Shown: one piece after another, positions 42,243 through 50,521 of the stretch
How positions within the stretch are numbered: the stretch's first letter is position 1
Layout of the letters: each line of letters begins with the position of its first letter
Assembly (NCBI RefSeq): GCF_000220705.2
Contig: NZ_CP023202.1
Coordinates: forward strand, 3,038,001-3,102,000
Reading direction: 5' to 3'
DNA length: 64,000 nt
Source of the DNA: Streptomyces xinghaiensis S187
GTDB lineage: Bacteria; Actinomycetota; Actinomycetes; Streptomycetales; Streptomycetaceae
The notes under the pieces: model-generated
What the model saw: the letters and a program-made list of their open reading frames with translations, nothing else
Told to the model about the DNA's origin: nothing
Database searches by the model: none
Made by a program: the position numbers and the translations under genes

Positions 42243-43766
42243 ATGCGCACCCCCATCACCACCTCGGACGTCCTCGTCGCCGGCGCCGGCCCCACCGGGC
42301 TGCTGCTGGCCGGTGACCTCGCCGCGGCCGGGCTCTCCGTCACCGTCCTGGAGAAACGCCCGGCGGGCCGCTCCTCGCTGACCCGCGCCTTCGCCGTGCA
42401 CGCCCGCACCCTGGAACAGCTCGACGCCCGCGGCCTCGCCGACGGCCTGGTCGCGCGCGGCACGCCCCTGGAGCGCGTCGAGCTCTTCGGCACCCTCGCC
42501 CTCGACCTCGGCCGGCTCCCGAGCCGCTTCCCGTTCCTCCTGGTCACGCCGCAGTACGAGGTCGAACGGCTGCTGGAGCGGCGCGCCGCGGAGCACGGGG
42601 TCCGCTTCCGGTACGGCTCCGAGGTCACCGGCCTGCGCCAGGACCCCGATGGAGTGGAGGTGACCGCCGCCGAGGAGCACGGCACGGCGACCCACCGCGC
42701 CGCGTACCTCGTCGGCACCGACGGCCACCACAGCACCGTCCGCCGCGCCCTGGGCCTGCCCTTCCCCGGCGGCTCCGTGATCCGCTCGCTGGTCCTCGCC
42801 GATGTGCGGCTGGACCGGGAGCCGCCGGAGCTGCTCGCGCTCAGGGGCGACGGCGAGAACTTCGCGCTCGTCGTCCCGTTCGGCGACGGCTGGTACCGCG
42901 TGGGCGGCTGGAACCGGCACCGCCAGGTGCCCGACCACGCACCGGTGGACCTGGCGGAGGTCCGGGACATCATGCGCCGGGCGCTCGGCGACGACTTCGG
43001 AATGCGGGATCCGCGCTGGCTGTCCCGGTTCCACAGCGAGGAGCGTCAGGTCCCCGCCTACCGCACCGGGCGGGTGCTGCTCGCGGGCGACGCCGCCCAT
43101 GTGCACTCCCCCGCCGGCGGACAGGGCATGAACACCGGCCTGCAGGACGCGGCCAACCTCGGCTGGAAGCTCACCGCCGTCCTCCGCGACGGAGCGCCCG
43201 GCAGCCTGCTGGACACCTACCACGAGGAGCGGCATCCGGTCGGGCGCATGGTGCTGCGCAGCAGCGGCGCGATCCTGCGCCTGGCGATGGCCCCGGGCCC
43301 GGCCGGGCCCGGCGCGCGCCGGCTGGCCGCGCTGGCCGTCGGCCGGATCCGCCCCGTGGGCCGGCGCGCGCTCGGCAATGTCACCGGCATCGGCGTCGCC
43401 TACCGCGCCGGACGCGGAGCGCACGTCCTGACGGGGCGGCGCGTCCCGGATCTCCGGCTCGCGGGTCCGCCCGGGGCCGCCGCGGGCACGGACGCCCCCG
43501 CCCGGCTCCACGAGGCCCTGCGCGGGGGCCGGTTCGTCCTCGTAACTCCGGCGGACGGGCCGGGACAGGCGGCGCTGAAGGAGGCGCTGGCCGGATACGG
43601 GAGCCGGGTCCGGCCGGTGTACTGGGCGGGTGACCGGCGCACCACCCTGCTCGTCCGCCCCGACGGCTACGTGGCCTGGGCCTCGGACGCCCCCTCCCCG
43701 TCCGGCCTCCGCACGGCCCTCCACCGCTGGGCCGGACCGCCGTCCCCGCCCGGACCCGGCACCTGA
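42243..43766 (+). CDS. FAD-dependent aromatic monooxygenase
   Basis: A 507-residue flavin hydroxylase of the PHBH/PgaE-like type. FAD motif VLVAGAGPTGLLLAGDLAA, the DG motif LVGTDGHHSTVRRALG, and the GD block VLLAGDAAHVHSPAGGQG followed by MNTGLQDAANLGWKL are intact. A thioredoxin-like C-terminal domain follows, as in class A polyketide or rifampicin hydroxylases. The ATG at 42243 has GGGAGG ahead. Regulated by the divergent TetR gene, it may act on an aromatic compound or drug; no biosynthetic cluster is adjacent. Confidence 0.9.
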   Translation: MRTPITTSDVLVAGAGPTGLLLAGDLAAAGLSVTVLEKRPAGRSSLTRAFAVHARTLEQLDARGLADGLVARGTPLERVELFGTLALDLGRLPSRFPFLLVTPQYEVERLLERRAAEHGVRFRYGSEVTGLRQDPDGVEVTAAEEHGTATHRAAYLVGTDGHHSTVRRALGLPFPGGSVIRSLVLADVRLDREPPELLALRGDGENFALVVPFGDGWYRVGGWNRHRQVPDHAPVDLAEVRDIMRRALGDDFGMRDPRWLSRFHSEERQVPAYRTGRVLLAGDAAHVHSPAGGQGMNTGLQDAANLGWKLTAVLRDGAPGSLLDTYHEERHPVGRMVLRSSGAILRLAMAPGPAGPGARRLAALAVGRIRPVGRRALGNVTGIGVAYRAGRGAHVLTGRRVPDLRLAGPPGAAAGTDAPARLHEALRGGRFVLVTPADGPGQAALKEALAGYGSRVRPVYWAGDRRTTLLVRPDGYVAWASDAPSPSGLRTALHRWAGPPSPPGPGT

Positions 43767-43808
43767 CGGCGCCGGCCGTGCCCGGTGCCCGGGTGCCCGC
43801 CGCCCGCG

Positions 43809-45035
43809 TCAGGGCTTGCTGCCCGCCGCGGCCGACGCGTCCGTACCGGCACCGCCCTCCGCGGGCGCGGCCGGAGTTTCCCCGCCGCCGAACAGCCGGC
43901 GGGCGACCGGCTCGGTGTAACGGGCGGTCAGCGGGCCGATGATGACGAGCAGCAGCACGTACGCCGTGGCCAGGGCGCCGAGCCGAGGTTCGACTCCGGA
44001 GCTGATCGCGAGCCCCGCGATGACGATGGAGAACTCGCCGCGGGCCACCAGCGCGCCACCGGCCCGCCAGCGGCCCTTCTCGCCGATCCTCGCCCGCTTC
44101 GCCGCCCAGTAGCCCGTGGCGATCTTGGTGATGGCGGTGAGGACCGCCAGGATCAGCGCCGGGACGATCACCGGCGGGATGCTCTCCGGATTGGTGTTCA
44201 GCCCGAAGAAGACGAAGAAGACCGCGGCGAAGAGGTCCCGGAGCGGGACGAGTACCGCGTGCGCCCCCTCCGCCACCTCGCCCGAGAGCGCGATGCCGAC
44301 CAGGAACGCGCCGACCGCCGCCGAGACCTGCAACTGCTGGGCGACGCCCGCGACCAGCAGCGTCAGCCCCAGCACGACCAGCAGCAGCTTCTCCGGGTCG
44401 TCGCTGGAGACGAAGCGCGAGATCACCCGGCCGTAGCGGACCGCGGCGAAGAGCACGAAGCCCGCGACGGCCAGCGCGACACCGAGGGTCACACTGCCGG
44501 CCGCGATGCTCAGCCCGGAGAGCAGCGCCGTGAGCAGCGGCAGGTAGACCGCCATCGCCAGATCCTCGAAGACGAGGACGCTGAGGATGACCGGTGTCTC
44601 CCGGTTGCCGACCCGGCCGAGGTCGCCGAGGACCTTGGCGATGACCCCCGAGGAGGAGATCCAGGTGACGCCCGCCAGCACCACGGCGGCGACCGGGCTC
44701 CAGCCCAGCAGCAGTGCCGCGGCGGCGCCCGGCAGCGCGTTGAGGACGAAGTCGACGATCCCGGCCGGGTACTGCTTGCGGAGGTTGCCCACCAGATCCG
44801 CGGCGGTGTATTCCAGGCCGAGCATCAGCAGCAGCAGGACGACGCCGATCTCCGAGGCCTGGGCGACGAACTCCTCGCTCGCGCCCAGCGGCAGCAGCCC
44901 GCCGTGGCCGAAGGCCAGACCGGCGAGGAGGTAGAGCGGGATCGGCGAGAAGCCGTAGCGGCCGGCGAACCGTCCCAGCAGGCCCAGCGCGAGGATGAGG
45001 CCGCCGAGTTCGATCAGGAATATGGCTCCGTGCAT
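43809..45035 (-). CDS. Cation:proton antiporter (KhtU/CPA2-like)
   Basis: A 408-residue polytopic transporter with about 12 spans, of the CPA2 family. Conserved segments include LLLLMLGLEYTAADL, ISSSGVIAKVLGDLG, FEDLAMAVYLPLL and GAFLVGIALSGEVA. No TrkA-N domain is fused at the C-terminus; instead the regulatory domain is a separate gene immediately upstream (4-base gap). That pairing is that of KhtTU-type K+/H+ antiporters. The ATG at 45035 gives a membrane-inserted N-terminus; longer in-frame sequence reads through the upstream gene. Confidence 0.88.
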   Translation of the reverse strand: MHGAIFLIELGGLILALGLLGRFAGRYGFSPIPLYLLAGLAFGHGGLLPLGASEEFVAQASEIGVVLLLLMLGLEYTAADLVGNLRKQYPAGIVDFVLNALPGAAAALLLGWSPVAAVVLAGVTWISSSGVIAKVLGDLGRVGNRETPVILSVLVFEDLAMAVYLPLLTALLSGLSIAAGSVTLGVALAVAGFVLFAAVRYGRVISRFVSSDDPEKLLLVVLGLTLLVAGVAQQLQVSAAVGAFLVGIALSGEVAEGAHAVLVPLRDLFAAVFFVFFGLNTNPESIPPVIVPALILAVLTAITKIATGYWAAKRARIGEKGRWRAGGALVARGEFSIVIAGLAISSGVEPRLGALATAYVLLLVIIGPLTARYTEPVARRLFGGGETPAAPAEGGAGTDASAAAGSKP

Positions 45036-45039
45036 GCGC

Positions 45040-45525
45040 TCATTCCCGTTCGAGGATCGCGGCGGCGGCGTCCACGCCCTCGCGGGTCCCGATGACGATG
45101 AGCGTGTCACCCCCGGCCAGGCGGAAGTCCGGGGTCGGCGAGGGGATCGCCTCGGAGCGGCGCAGCACGGCGACGATGGAGACACCCGTCTCCGTGCGGA
45201 GGCAGGTGTCGCCCAGGACGCGTCCGTTCCAGTGCGAGGACCCGCTCAGCGGGATGCGCTCCGCGACCAGGCCGAGATCCGTGGTGTAGAGCAGGCTCGG
45301 GCTGTGGTCCTGCGGGGTCAGCGCGTCCGCGATCAGGGCCGCTTCGGAGCCGGTGAGGCGCAGTGACAGCGCGCAGGCGTCGGGATCGTCGGACCGGTAG
45401 GCGTTGAAGCTGCGGGTGCCGTCCCGGTTGGCGACCACGGACAGATGGCGCTGCTCGCGCGTGGTCAGGTCGTATTGGACACCAATGCCGGGCAGTGGTG
45501 TCGTGCTCATGCGTGGTGCCGGCAC
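45040..45525 (-). CDS. KhtT-like regulatory subunit (TrkA-C domain)
   Basis: A 161-residue cytoplasmic protein. The N-terminal part (GIGVQYDLTTREQRHLSVVANRDG) and the C-terminal TrkA-C/RCK_C fold (FRLAGGDTLIVIGTREGVDA) match KhtT-type subunits that gate a K+/H+ antiporter in response to nucleotides or pH. Located four bases upstream of the antiporter gene and clearly co-transcribed. GTG at 45525 has AGAGGGGG ahead; an ATG at 45510 is the alternative. Confidence 0.87.
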   Translation of the reverse strand: MPAPRMSTTPLPGIGVQYDLTTREQRHLSVVANRDGTRSFNAYRSDDPDACALSLRLTGSEAALIADALTPQDHSPSLLYTTDLGLVAERIPLSGSSHWNGRVLGDTCLRTETGVSIVAVLRRSEAIPSPTPDFRLAGGDTLIVIGTREGVDAAAAILERE

Positions 45526-45750
45526 GGTGACCCCCTCTTTCTGGCCTCACTGGGCTGACGTGGCGGAATGGACGGCACGGCCGCGTCGGCGGGGCCGCCC
45601 GCCCAGAACCCTGCCATACGGCCCGCCGGCGCCGGAGACGCGTGTGCGGCTCCGGCCCCGGCGGTCGTGCTCCGGCCCGTCACCGGGCCATCCCCCGGGT
45701 GCGTCCCGGGTGTGCCTCGGGTGCGTCCCCGGGGGTGTCTCTCCGGTGTC

Positions 45751-46230
45751 TCAGTCGTCCTTCTCGACCTTCAGGATGCAGCCGGTCCTCGGGTCGATCA
45801 GCACGTCGTACGTGATCTTGCCGCGCTTGACCTCCACCTCCCAGACCTTCCGCTTCTTCTTGTCCTTCGGGTGGAGCCTCTCCTCCTCCACCTCGGCCGC
45901 GGTGACCTTCCCGGGCACGGCGCCCTCCGCGATCGTGATCGCCTCGCGGATCTCCACCGGGTGCGCGTGGCCGTGCCGGCCGTGCTTGCTCTTCTTGCCG
46001 TGGTGGCCGTGGTGGCCGTGCTGCTTGTGGCACCGGCCGTGGCCGTGGCCGGAGTGGTGGCCGTGGCCGTGACCGGCGTGGTGACCGTGACCGCGGTGGT
46101 GGTCGTGGGCCGAGGCCGTCGCCGGAACTCCGGCGACCAGGGCGGCGGCGGCGACCAGACCGGTGACCGCGGCGCCCAGCCGCTGGGCGACCGTGTGCGA
46201 ACGGCGGAGGGCAGGGTCCGTTACGGGCAT
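45751..46230 (-). CDS. Secreted PepSY protein with histidine-rich segment
   Basis: A 159-residue exported protein. A signal peptide (TGLVAAAALVAGVPATASA) ends near residue 41. Between residues 42 and 90 there are 22 histidines in motifs such as GHGHH, a probable site for zinc, copper or nickel. The C-terminal PepSY domain covers VEIREAITIAEGAVPG to TYDVLIDPRTGCILKVEK. GAGGAG precedes the ATG. PepSY domains often modulate proteases or bind extracellular ligands; the metal-binding part suggests metal sensing or buffering. Divergent from an SDR gene. Confidence 0.85.
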   Translation of the reverse strand: MPVTDPALRRSHTVAQRLGAAVTGLVAAAALVAGVPATASAHDHHRGHGHHAGHGHGHHSGHGHGRCHKQHGHHGHHGKKSKHGRHGHAHPVEIREAITIAEGAVPGKVTAAEVEEERLHPKDKKKRKVWEVEVKRGKITYDVLIDPRTGCILKVEKDD

Positions 46231-46337
46231 GAAAGGTGCTCCTCGATGTCGTGATCCGATCCGTCCGGTGATGCCGGACGACCGCACCTTTCCCCGCCGA
46301 CCTGACGGACTGTCATGGAATATGCATCTCGTCCCCC

Positions 46338-46357
46338 GATCAGACCTTCCTCTGATC
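46338..46357. promoter_or_regulatory. Inverted repeat in the PepSY/SDR divergent region
   Basis: GATCAG and CTGATC flank 8 bases, about midway between the two divergent starts; a further GATCAG half-copy follows. Possible operator. Confidence 0.35.
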
Positions 46358-46423
46358 CGATCAGCAGCGGCATATCCTGCGTGCGGACGATCACAGCCAA
46401 GCCAGGCTCGCAACGGAGGCACC

Positions 46424-47179
46424 ATGAGCACGCGTACCGCAGTCGTCACCGGCGCCAGCAGCGGAATCGGCGCGGCGACCGCCCGCAGACTGGCCGAAGC
46501 CGGATACCGGGTCCTGCTCACCGCGCGCCGCGCGGACCGCATCGAGGCGCTGGCGGCCGAGTTGACGGCAGCCGGGCTGGAGGCCGCCGCCCACCCGCTC
46601 GACGTCACGGACCGTGCGGCCGTCGACGCCTTCGCCGCCTCCCTCGACCGCTGCGACGTCCTGGTCAACAACGCCGGCGGCGCGCTGGGCCTCGACCCGG
46701 TGGCCACCGGCGACCCCGCCGACTGGCGGGCGATGTACGAGGTGAACGTCCTCGGCGTGCTGCACGTCACCCAGGCCCTGCTGCCCGCCCTGACCGCCTC
46801 CGGCGACGGCACGGTCGTCGTGCTCACCTCCACCGCCGGACACGGCACCTACGAGGGCGGCGGCGGTTACGTGGCCGCCAAGCACGGCGCCCACGCCCTC
46901 GCCGGGACCCTCCGGCTGGAGCTGTGCGGCGAACCGGTCCGGGTCATCGAGGTGGCCCCCGGCATGGTGCGCACCGACGAGTTCGCGATGACCCGCTTCC
47001 GCGGTGACGAGGAGCGGGCGGCGGCTGTCTACGCGGGCGTGGCGGAGCCGCTCACCGCCGAGGACGTGGCCGACACCGTGGCGTGGGCGGTCACCCGCCC
47101 TCCGCACGTCAACATCGACCTGCTCGTCGTCCGCCCGCGCGCACAGGCGTCCAACACCAAGGTGCACCGCGAGAAGTGA
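46424..47179 (+). CDS. Short-chain dehydrogenase/reductase
   Basis: A 251-residue classical SDR. The cofactor motif VVTGASSGIGAATARRLAE, the NNAG motif LVNNAGGALG, and the catalytic Ser...YxxxK as LTSTAGHGTYEGGGGYVAAKHG are present. The arginine pair in LLTARRADRIE favours NADP(H). GGAGG precedes the ATG. It ends convergent to rtcB, separated by a perfect hairpin. Substrate unknown; such YdfG-like enzymes often act on 3-hydroxy acids. Confidence 0.92.
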   Translation: MSTRTAVVTGASSGIGAATARRLAEAGYRVLLTARRADRIEALAAELTAAGLEAAAHPLDVTDRAAVDAFAASLDRCDVLVNNAGGALGLDPVATGDPADWRAMYEVNVLGVLHVTQALLPALTASGDGTVVVLTSTAGHGTYEGGGGYVAAKHGAHALAGTLRLELCGEPVRVIEVAPGMVRTDEFAMTRFRGDEERAAAVYAGVAEPLTAEDVADTVAWAVTRPPHVNIDLLVVRPRAQASNTKVHREK

Positions 47180-47187
47180 GCACGGCA

Positions 47188-47221
47188 GCCGCCCGGGCCC
47201 GGATCCATGGGCCCGGGCGGC
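47188..47221. terminator. Perfect 13-base terminator stem
   Basis: GCCGCCCGGGCCC and its exact reverse complement flank an 8-base loop (GGATCCAT), between the convergent SDR and rtcB genes. Confidence 0.8.
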
Positions 47222-47228
47222 GCCCTCC

Positions 47229-48422
47229 TCAGCCCTTCACGCAGATGACCTGCTTGAGCTTGGCCACGACCTCGACCAGATCGCGCTGCTGGTCGATGAC
47301 CTGCTCGATCGGCTTGTACGCGGCCGGGATCTCGTCCACGACCCCGGAGTCCTTGCGGCACTCCACGCCCCGGGTCTGCTCCTCCAGGTCCCGGGCCGTG
47401 TACCGCCGCTTGGCCGCGTTGCGGCTCATCCGCCGGCCCGCGCCGTGGGAGGCGGAGTTGAAGGACGCCTCGTTGCCGAGCCCGCGCACGATGTACGAGC
47501 CGGTGCCCATGGAGCCCGGGATGATGCCGTGGTCCCCGCCGCCCGCGCGGATCGCCCCCTTCCGGGTGACCAGCAGGTCCATGCCGTCGTACCGCTCCTC
47601 GGCCACGTAGTTGTGGTGGCAGGAGATGACCGGTTCGAAGACGGGCCGGGCCTTCTTGAACTCCTTGCGGACCACGTCCTGGAAGATGCCCATCATGATC
47701 GCGCGGTTGTGCTGGGCGTACTCCTGTGCCCAGAACAGGTCGTTCCGGTAGGCCGCCATCTGCGGGGTGTCCGCGACGAACACGGCGAGGTCCCGGTCCA
47801 CGAGGCCCTGGTTGTGCGGCAGTCGCTGCGCGATACCGATGTGGTGCTCGGCCAGCTCCTTGCCGATGTTGCGGGAGCCGGAGTGCAGCATCAGCCAGAC
47901 CGTGCCGGACTCGTCCAGGCAGAACTCGATGAAGTGGTTGCCCGAACCGAGCGAACCCATCTGCCTGGCGGCCCGCTCCCGGCGGAACCTGACCGCCTCG
48001 GCCACCCCGCCGAACCGGGACCAGAAGTCCTCCCAGCCCGCCGTCGGGAAGCCGTGCAGCCGTCCCGGGTCGACGGGCTCGTCGTGCATCCCGCGCCCCA
48101 CCGGGATCGCCTGCTCGATCCTCGACCGCAGCCGGGAGAGGTCACCGGGCAGGTCGTTGGCGGTCAGCGAGGTCTTCACCGCCGACATCCCGCAGCCGAT
48201 GTCCACCCCGACCGCGGCCGGGCAGACGGCGCCCCGCATCGCGATCACCGAACCGACCGTCGCGCCCTTGCCGTAGTGCACATCGGGCATGACGGCCAGG
48301 CCCTGGATCCAGGGCAGCGTGGCGACGTTCTCCAGCTGGCGCAGCGCGCCGTCCTCGACGGTGGCCGGGTCGGCCCACATCCGGATCGGCACCCGCGCAC
48401 CGGGCAGCTCGGTGTATCCCAC
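47229..48422 (-). CDS. rtcB: RtcB tRNA/RNA ligase
   Basis: A 397-residue RNA 3'-phosphate ligase. The metal site VGVDIGCGM (71-79), GSGNHF, CHHNYVAEE and the region GAGRRMSRNAAKRR with the guanylylated His nearby (SHGAGRR) are all intact. Length and order are as in bacterial RtcB. GTG at 48422 gives the family start GYTELPGARVPIRMW with GAGGAC ahead. No rtcA, archease or rtcR genes are adjacent, so it stands alone, divergent from two lipoprotein genes. Confidence 0.95.
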   Translation of the reverse strand: MGYTELPGARVPIRMWADPATVEDGALRQLENVATLPWIQGLAVMPDVHYGKGATVGSVIAMRGAVCPAAVGVDIGCGMSAVKTSLTANDLPGDLSRLRSRIEQAIPVGRGMHDEPVDPGRLHGFPTAGWEDFWSRFGGVAEAVRFRRERAARQMGSLGSGNHFIEFCLDESGTVWLMLHSGSRNIGKELAEHHIGIAQRLPHNQGLVDRDLAVFVADTPQMAAYRNDLFWAQEYAQHNRAIMMGIFQDVVRKEFKKARPVFEPVISCHHNYVAEERYDGMDLLVTRKGAIRAGGGDHGIIPGSMGTGSYIVRGLGNEASFNSASHGAGRRMSRNAAKRRYTARDLEEQTRGVECRKDSGVVDEIPAAYKPIEQVIDQQRDLVEVVAKLKQVICVKG

Positions 48423-48625
48423 GACGTCCTCGATTCCCCCGCCGGCCGGGGTCCCCCCGTGACCGGGACTGATGTCTCCCGCTGGTCGAAAGCGCACGGC
48501 ACAAAACCCCCCAACCTCCCGGATAACCGGCATCGGCCCGGCGGAGGCGGCGGCGCGTGCGGTACACATTGTCTCCATCGGCCGCCGACCGGCGGCAACA
48601 GCTTTTCCGAAGGGAGCCGGGCACC

Positions 48626-49567
48626 GTGCAGCGATGGGCGTACGGAACGAGCGCCGTGGCAGCCGCGCTGCTCGTCGGGCTGACGGGGTGCACCGGTTCC
48701 TCCGGTGACGACGGCGGGGACGGTTCCGAGCAGGGCGACCCCTCCGCCAGCTCCTCCGCGGGGGCCGGCAAGTACCGCACCCTCCCCGAGGCCTGCGGCG
48801 CCGTCGAACGCGGCACCCTGCGCACCCTCCTCCCCGGCCTCGACAAGCTGGAGGGCACGAAGCGCGAGACGGCGTACGACGGCCAGCCGGCGCTCACCTA
48901 CGACACCGACCGCCGCACCGGCTGCCGCTGGACCACCGGGCTCTCCGACGGCACCCGCAGCCTGGTCATCGACTTCGAGCGGGTCGTCTCCTACGACCCG
49001 GCCCTCAGTGACGACGACCGCGCCCAGCAGCTGTACGACAAGAAGGCCGCCGAGGCCGGCATCCCCGCCCCCGTCGACGAGAAACCGGACGACGGCAAGC
49101 CGTCCGCCGCCGCTTCCGAGTCCCAGGCCGGGAACGCCGACCCGGTCGAGACCTCGGGCGCGGCGGACAGCGGAGAGAGCGAGGACGGCGAGCAGGGCAG
49201 CGGGGACAAGGGCGGGGAAGGCGGCAAGGACACCGGAAGCAACGGCACATCCGGGGAGAACGGCGACGAAGAGGAGAAAGGGGACGAGGGCGAGGGATCC
49301 CCCGCGTCCTCCCCCTCCGCCGACCCTTCCACCGCTCCCCGCGCCCTCGACGGGCTGGGTGATGTCGCTTACATCGACGACCACCTCGGCACCGCCGATT
49401 CCGGCGCCCACCGCGACATCACGATCGTCTTCCGGGCCTCGAACGTCCTGGTGACCATCACGTATGACCAGTGGTCCACGCGCCGTTCGGACATCCCGGG
49501 CAGCAGGGAGCTCCAGGCCCGGGCGCAGCGCCTGGCCCGTGAGCTGTCGGACACCTTCGACGCATGA
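48626..49567 (+). CDS. DUF3558 lipoprotein with acidic insert
   Basis: A 313-residue lipoprotein; lipobox LLVGLTGC. The DUF3558 core appears as a first half (LPEACGAVERGTLRTLLPG, CRWTTG) and a second half (GDVAYIDDHLG, ITIVFRASNVLVTITYD), separated by a long Asp/Glu/Gly/Ser-rich linker of about 100 residues. Family members are actinobacterial cell-surface proteins of unknown role. GTG start with AAGGGAG. It is followed by a shorter paralogue on the same strand. Confidence 0.85.
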   Translation: MQRWAYGTSAVAAALLVGLTGCTGSSGDDGGDGSEQGDPSASSSAGAGKYRTLPEACGAVERGTLRTLLPGLDKLEGTKRETAYDGQPALTYDTDRRTGCRWTTGLSDGTRSLVIDFERVVSYDPALSDDDRAQQLYDKKAAEAGIPAPVDEKPDDGKPSAAASESQAGNADPVETSGAADSGESEDGEQGSGDKGGEGGKDTGSNGTSGENGDEEEKGDEGEGSPASSPSADPSTAPRALDGLGDVAYIDDHLGTADSGAHRDITIVFRASNVLVTITYDQWSTRRSDIPGSRELQARAQRLARELSDTFDA

Positions 49568-49654
49568 CCGCCGCCCGCACCACCGTCCTCCCTTACGGTG
49601 GTGCGGCGTACGGGTGGTACCACCGCCCCTGGATGACAGATGAGCGAAGGAACC

Positions 49655-50338
49655 ATGCACCGATCAGCCACGCGACTTCTCGCCGCCGCAGCCGTCATAC
49701 CCATGATGTTCGTCGCCGGCTGCTCCTCGGACTCCGGTGACGAGGCGGAGGCCAAGCCGTCCGCGTCGTCGGCGGAGGCGAGCGCCTCGCCCACCACGGC
49801 CCCCGCGAAGTACGCCGACCTGCCCAAGGCGTGCAAGGCCGTCGGCAAGGACACCATCGAGGACCTCGTCCCCAAGGCCGACAGCGAGACCGGTACGGCC
49901 GGCAAGTCGAGCGACGTCAACGCGCGCAGCACCTGCTCCTGGTACGGCCTCGACGGCTTCCAGTACCGCTGGCTGGACATCTCCCTCCAGCGCTTCGAGT
50001 CCGACGCGACGCTCGGCAGCGCGGAGTCGCGCGCCCAGCAGTACTTCACCAAGCAGGTCGACGAGGCCAAGTCCGTCAAGGGCGGCAAGGACGTGAAGAA
50101 CGCGAAACCGTCCGGCATCGGCGACGAGGCGGCCACGGTGCGCTACGACATCACCAAGGACGGCGACGGTTTCAAGAACCAGACCGTCGTGACCCGCACC
50201 GAGAACGTCGTCGTCACCCTGAACTACAACGGCGCCGGCTACGAGGACGCCAAGCCGCCGAAGGCCGACGAGCTGCTCAAGGACGCCGAGAAGGCGACCA
50301 AGGAGGCCGTCAAGGCCGTCGCCGACGCCAACAAGTGA
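49655..50338 (+). CDS. DUF3558 lipoprotein
   Basis: A 227-residue paralogue of the preceding protein. Signal with lipobox MFVAGCSSDSG, then the compact DUF3558 core (LPKACKAVGKDTIEDLVP, STCSWYGLDG, NVVVTLNYNG) without the acidic insert, and a lysine-rich C-terminal helix. GAAGGA precedes the ATG at 49655. Tandem placement suggests duplication; both may have surface functions that remain undefined. Confidence 0.87.
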   Translation: MHRSATRLLAAAAVIPMMFVAGCSSDSGDEAEAKPSASSAEASASPTTAPAKYADLPKACKAVGKDTIEDLVPKADSETGTAGKSSDVNARSTCSWYGLDGFQYRWLDISLQRFESDATLGSAESRAQQYFTKQVDEAKSVKGGKDVKNAKPSGIGDEAATVRYDITKDGDGFKNQTVVTRTENVVVTLNYNGAGYEDAKPPKADELLKDAEKATKEAVKAVADANK

Positions 50339-50427
50339 GCGACGGCCACCGCGCCCGGACCGGGATCCGGACGGGCTTCCGCCGGAACCGCCCGTGAGAT
50401 ACCGCGCGTAACCGGGGATACCGCCCG

Positions 50428-50458
50428 GGAGCCCGGGCCCGCGAGAGGTCCGGGCTCC
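50428..50458. terminator. Hairpin after the DUF3558 pair
   Basis: GGAGCCCGG and CCGGGCTCC flank a 13-base loop, 90 bases after the second lipoprotein stop and before the DUF2637 promoter region. Confidence 0.6.
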
Positions 50459-50521
50459 TCGCACTCGCACACATGTGCCAGGCTGTGCCCGCCAGTTGTC
50501 GACACCGGAAGGGGAGCGCGG

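Noticed and set aside
42243..43766. Antibiotic biosynthetic cluster around the monooxygenase
   Set aside because: Neighbours are a TetR regulator, an HNH nuclease and an ion antiporter; there is no synthase or tailoring set.
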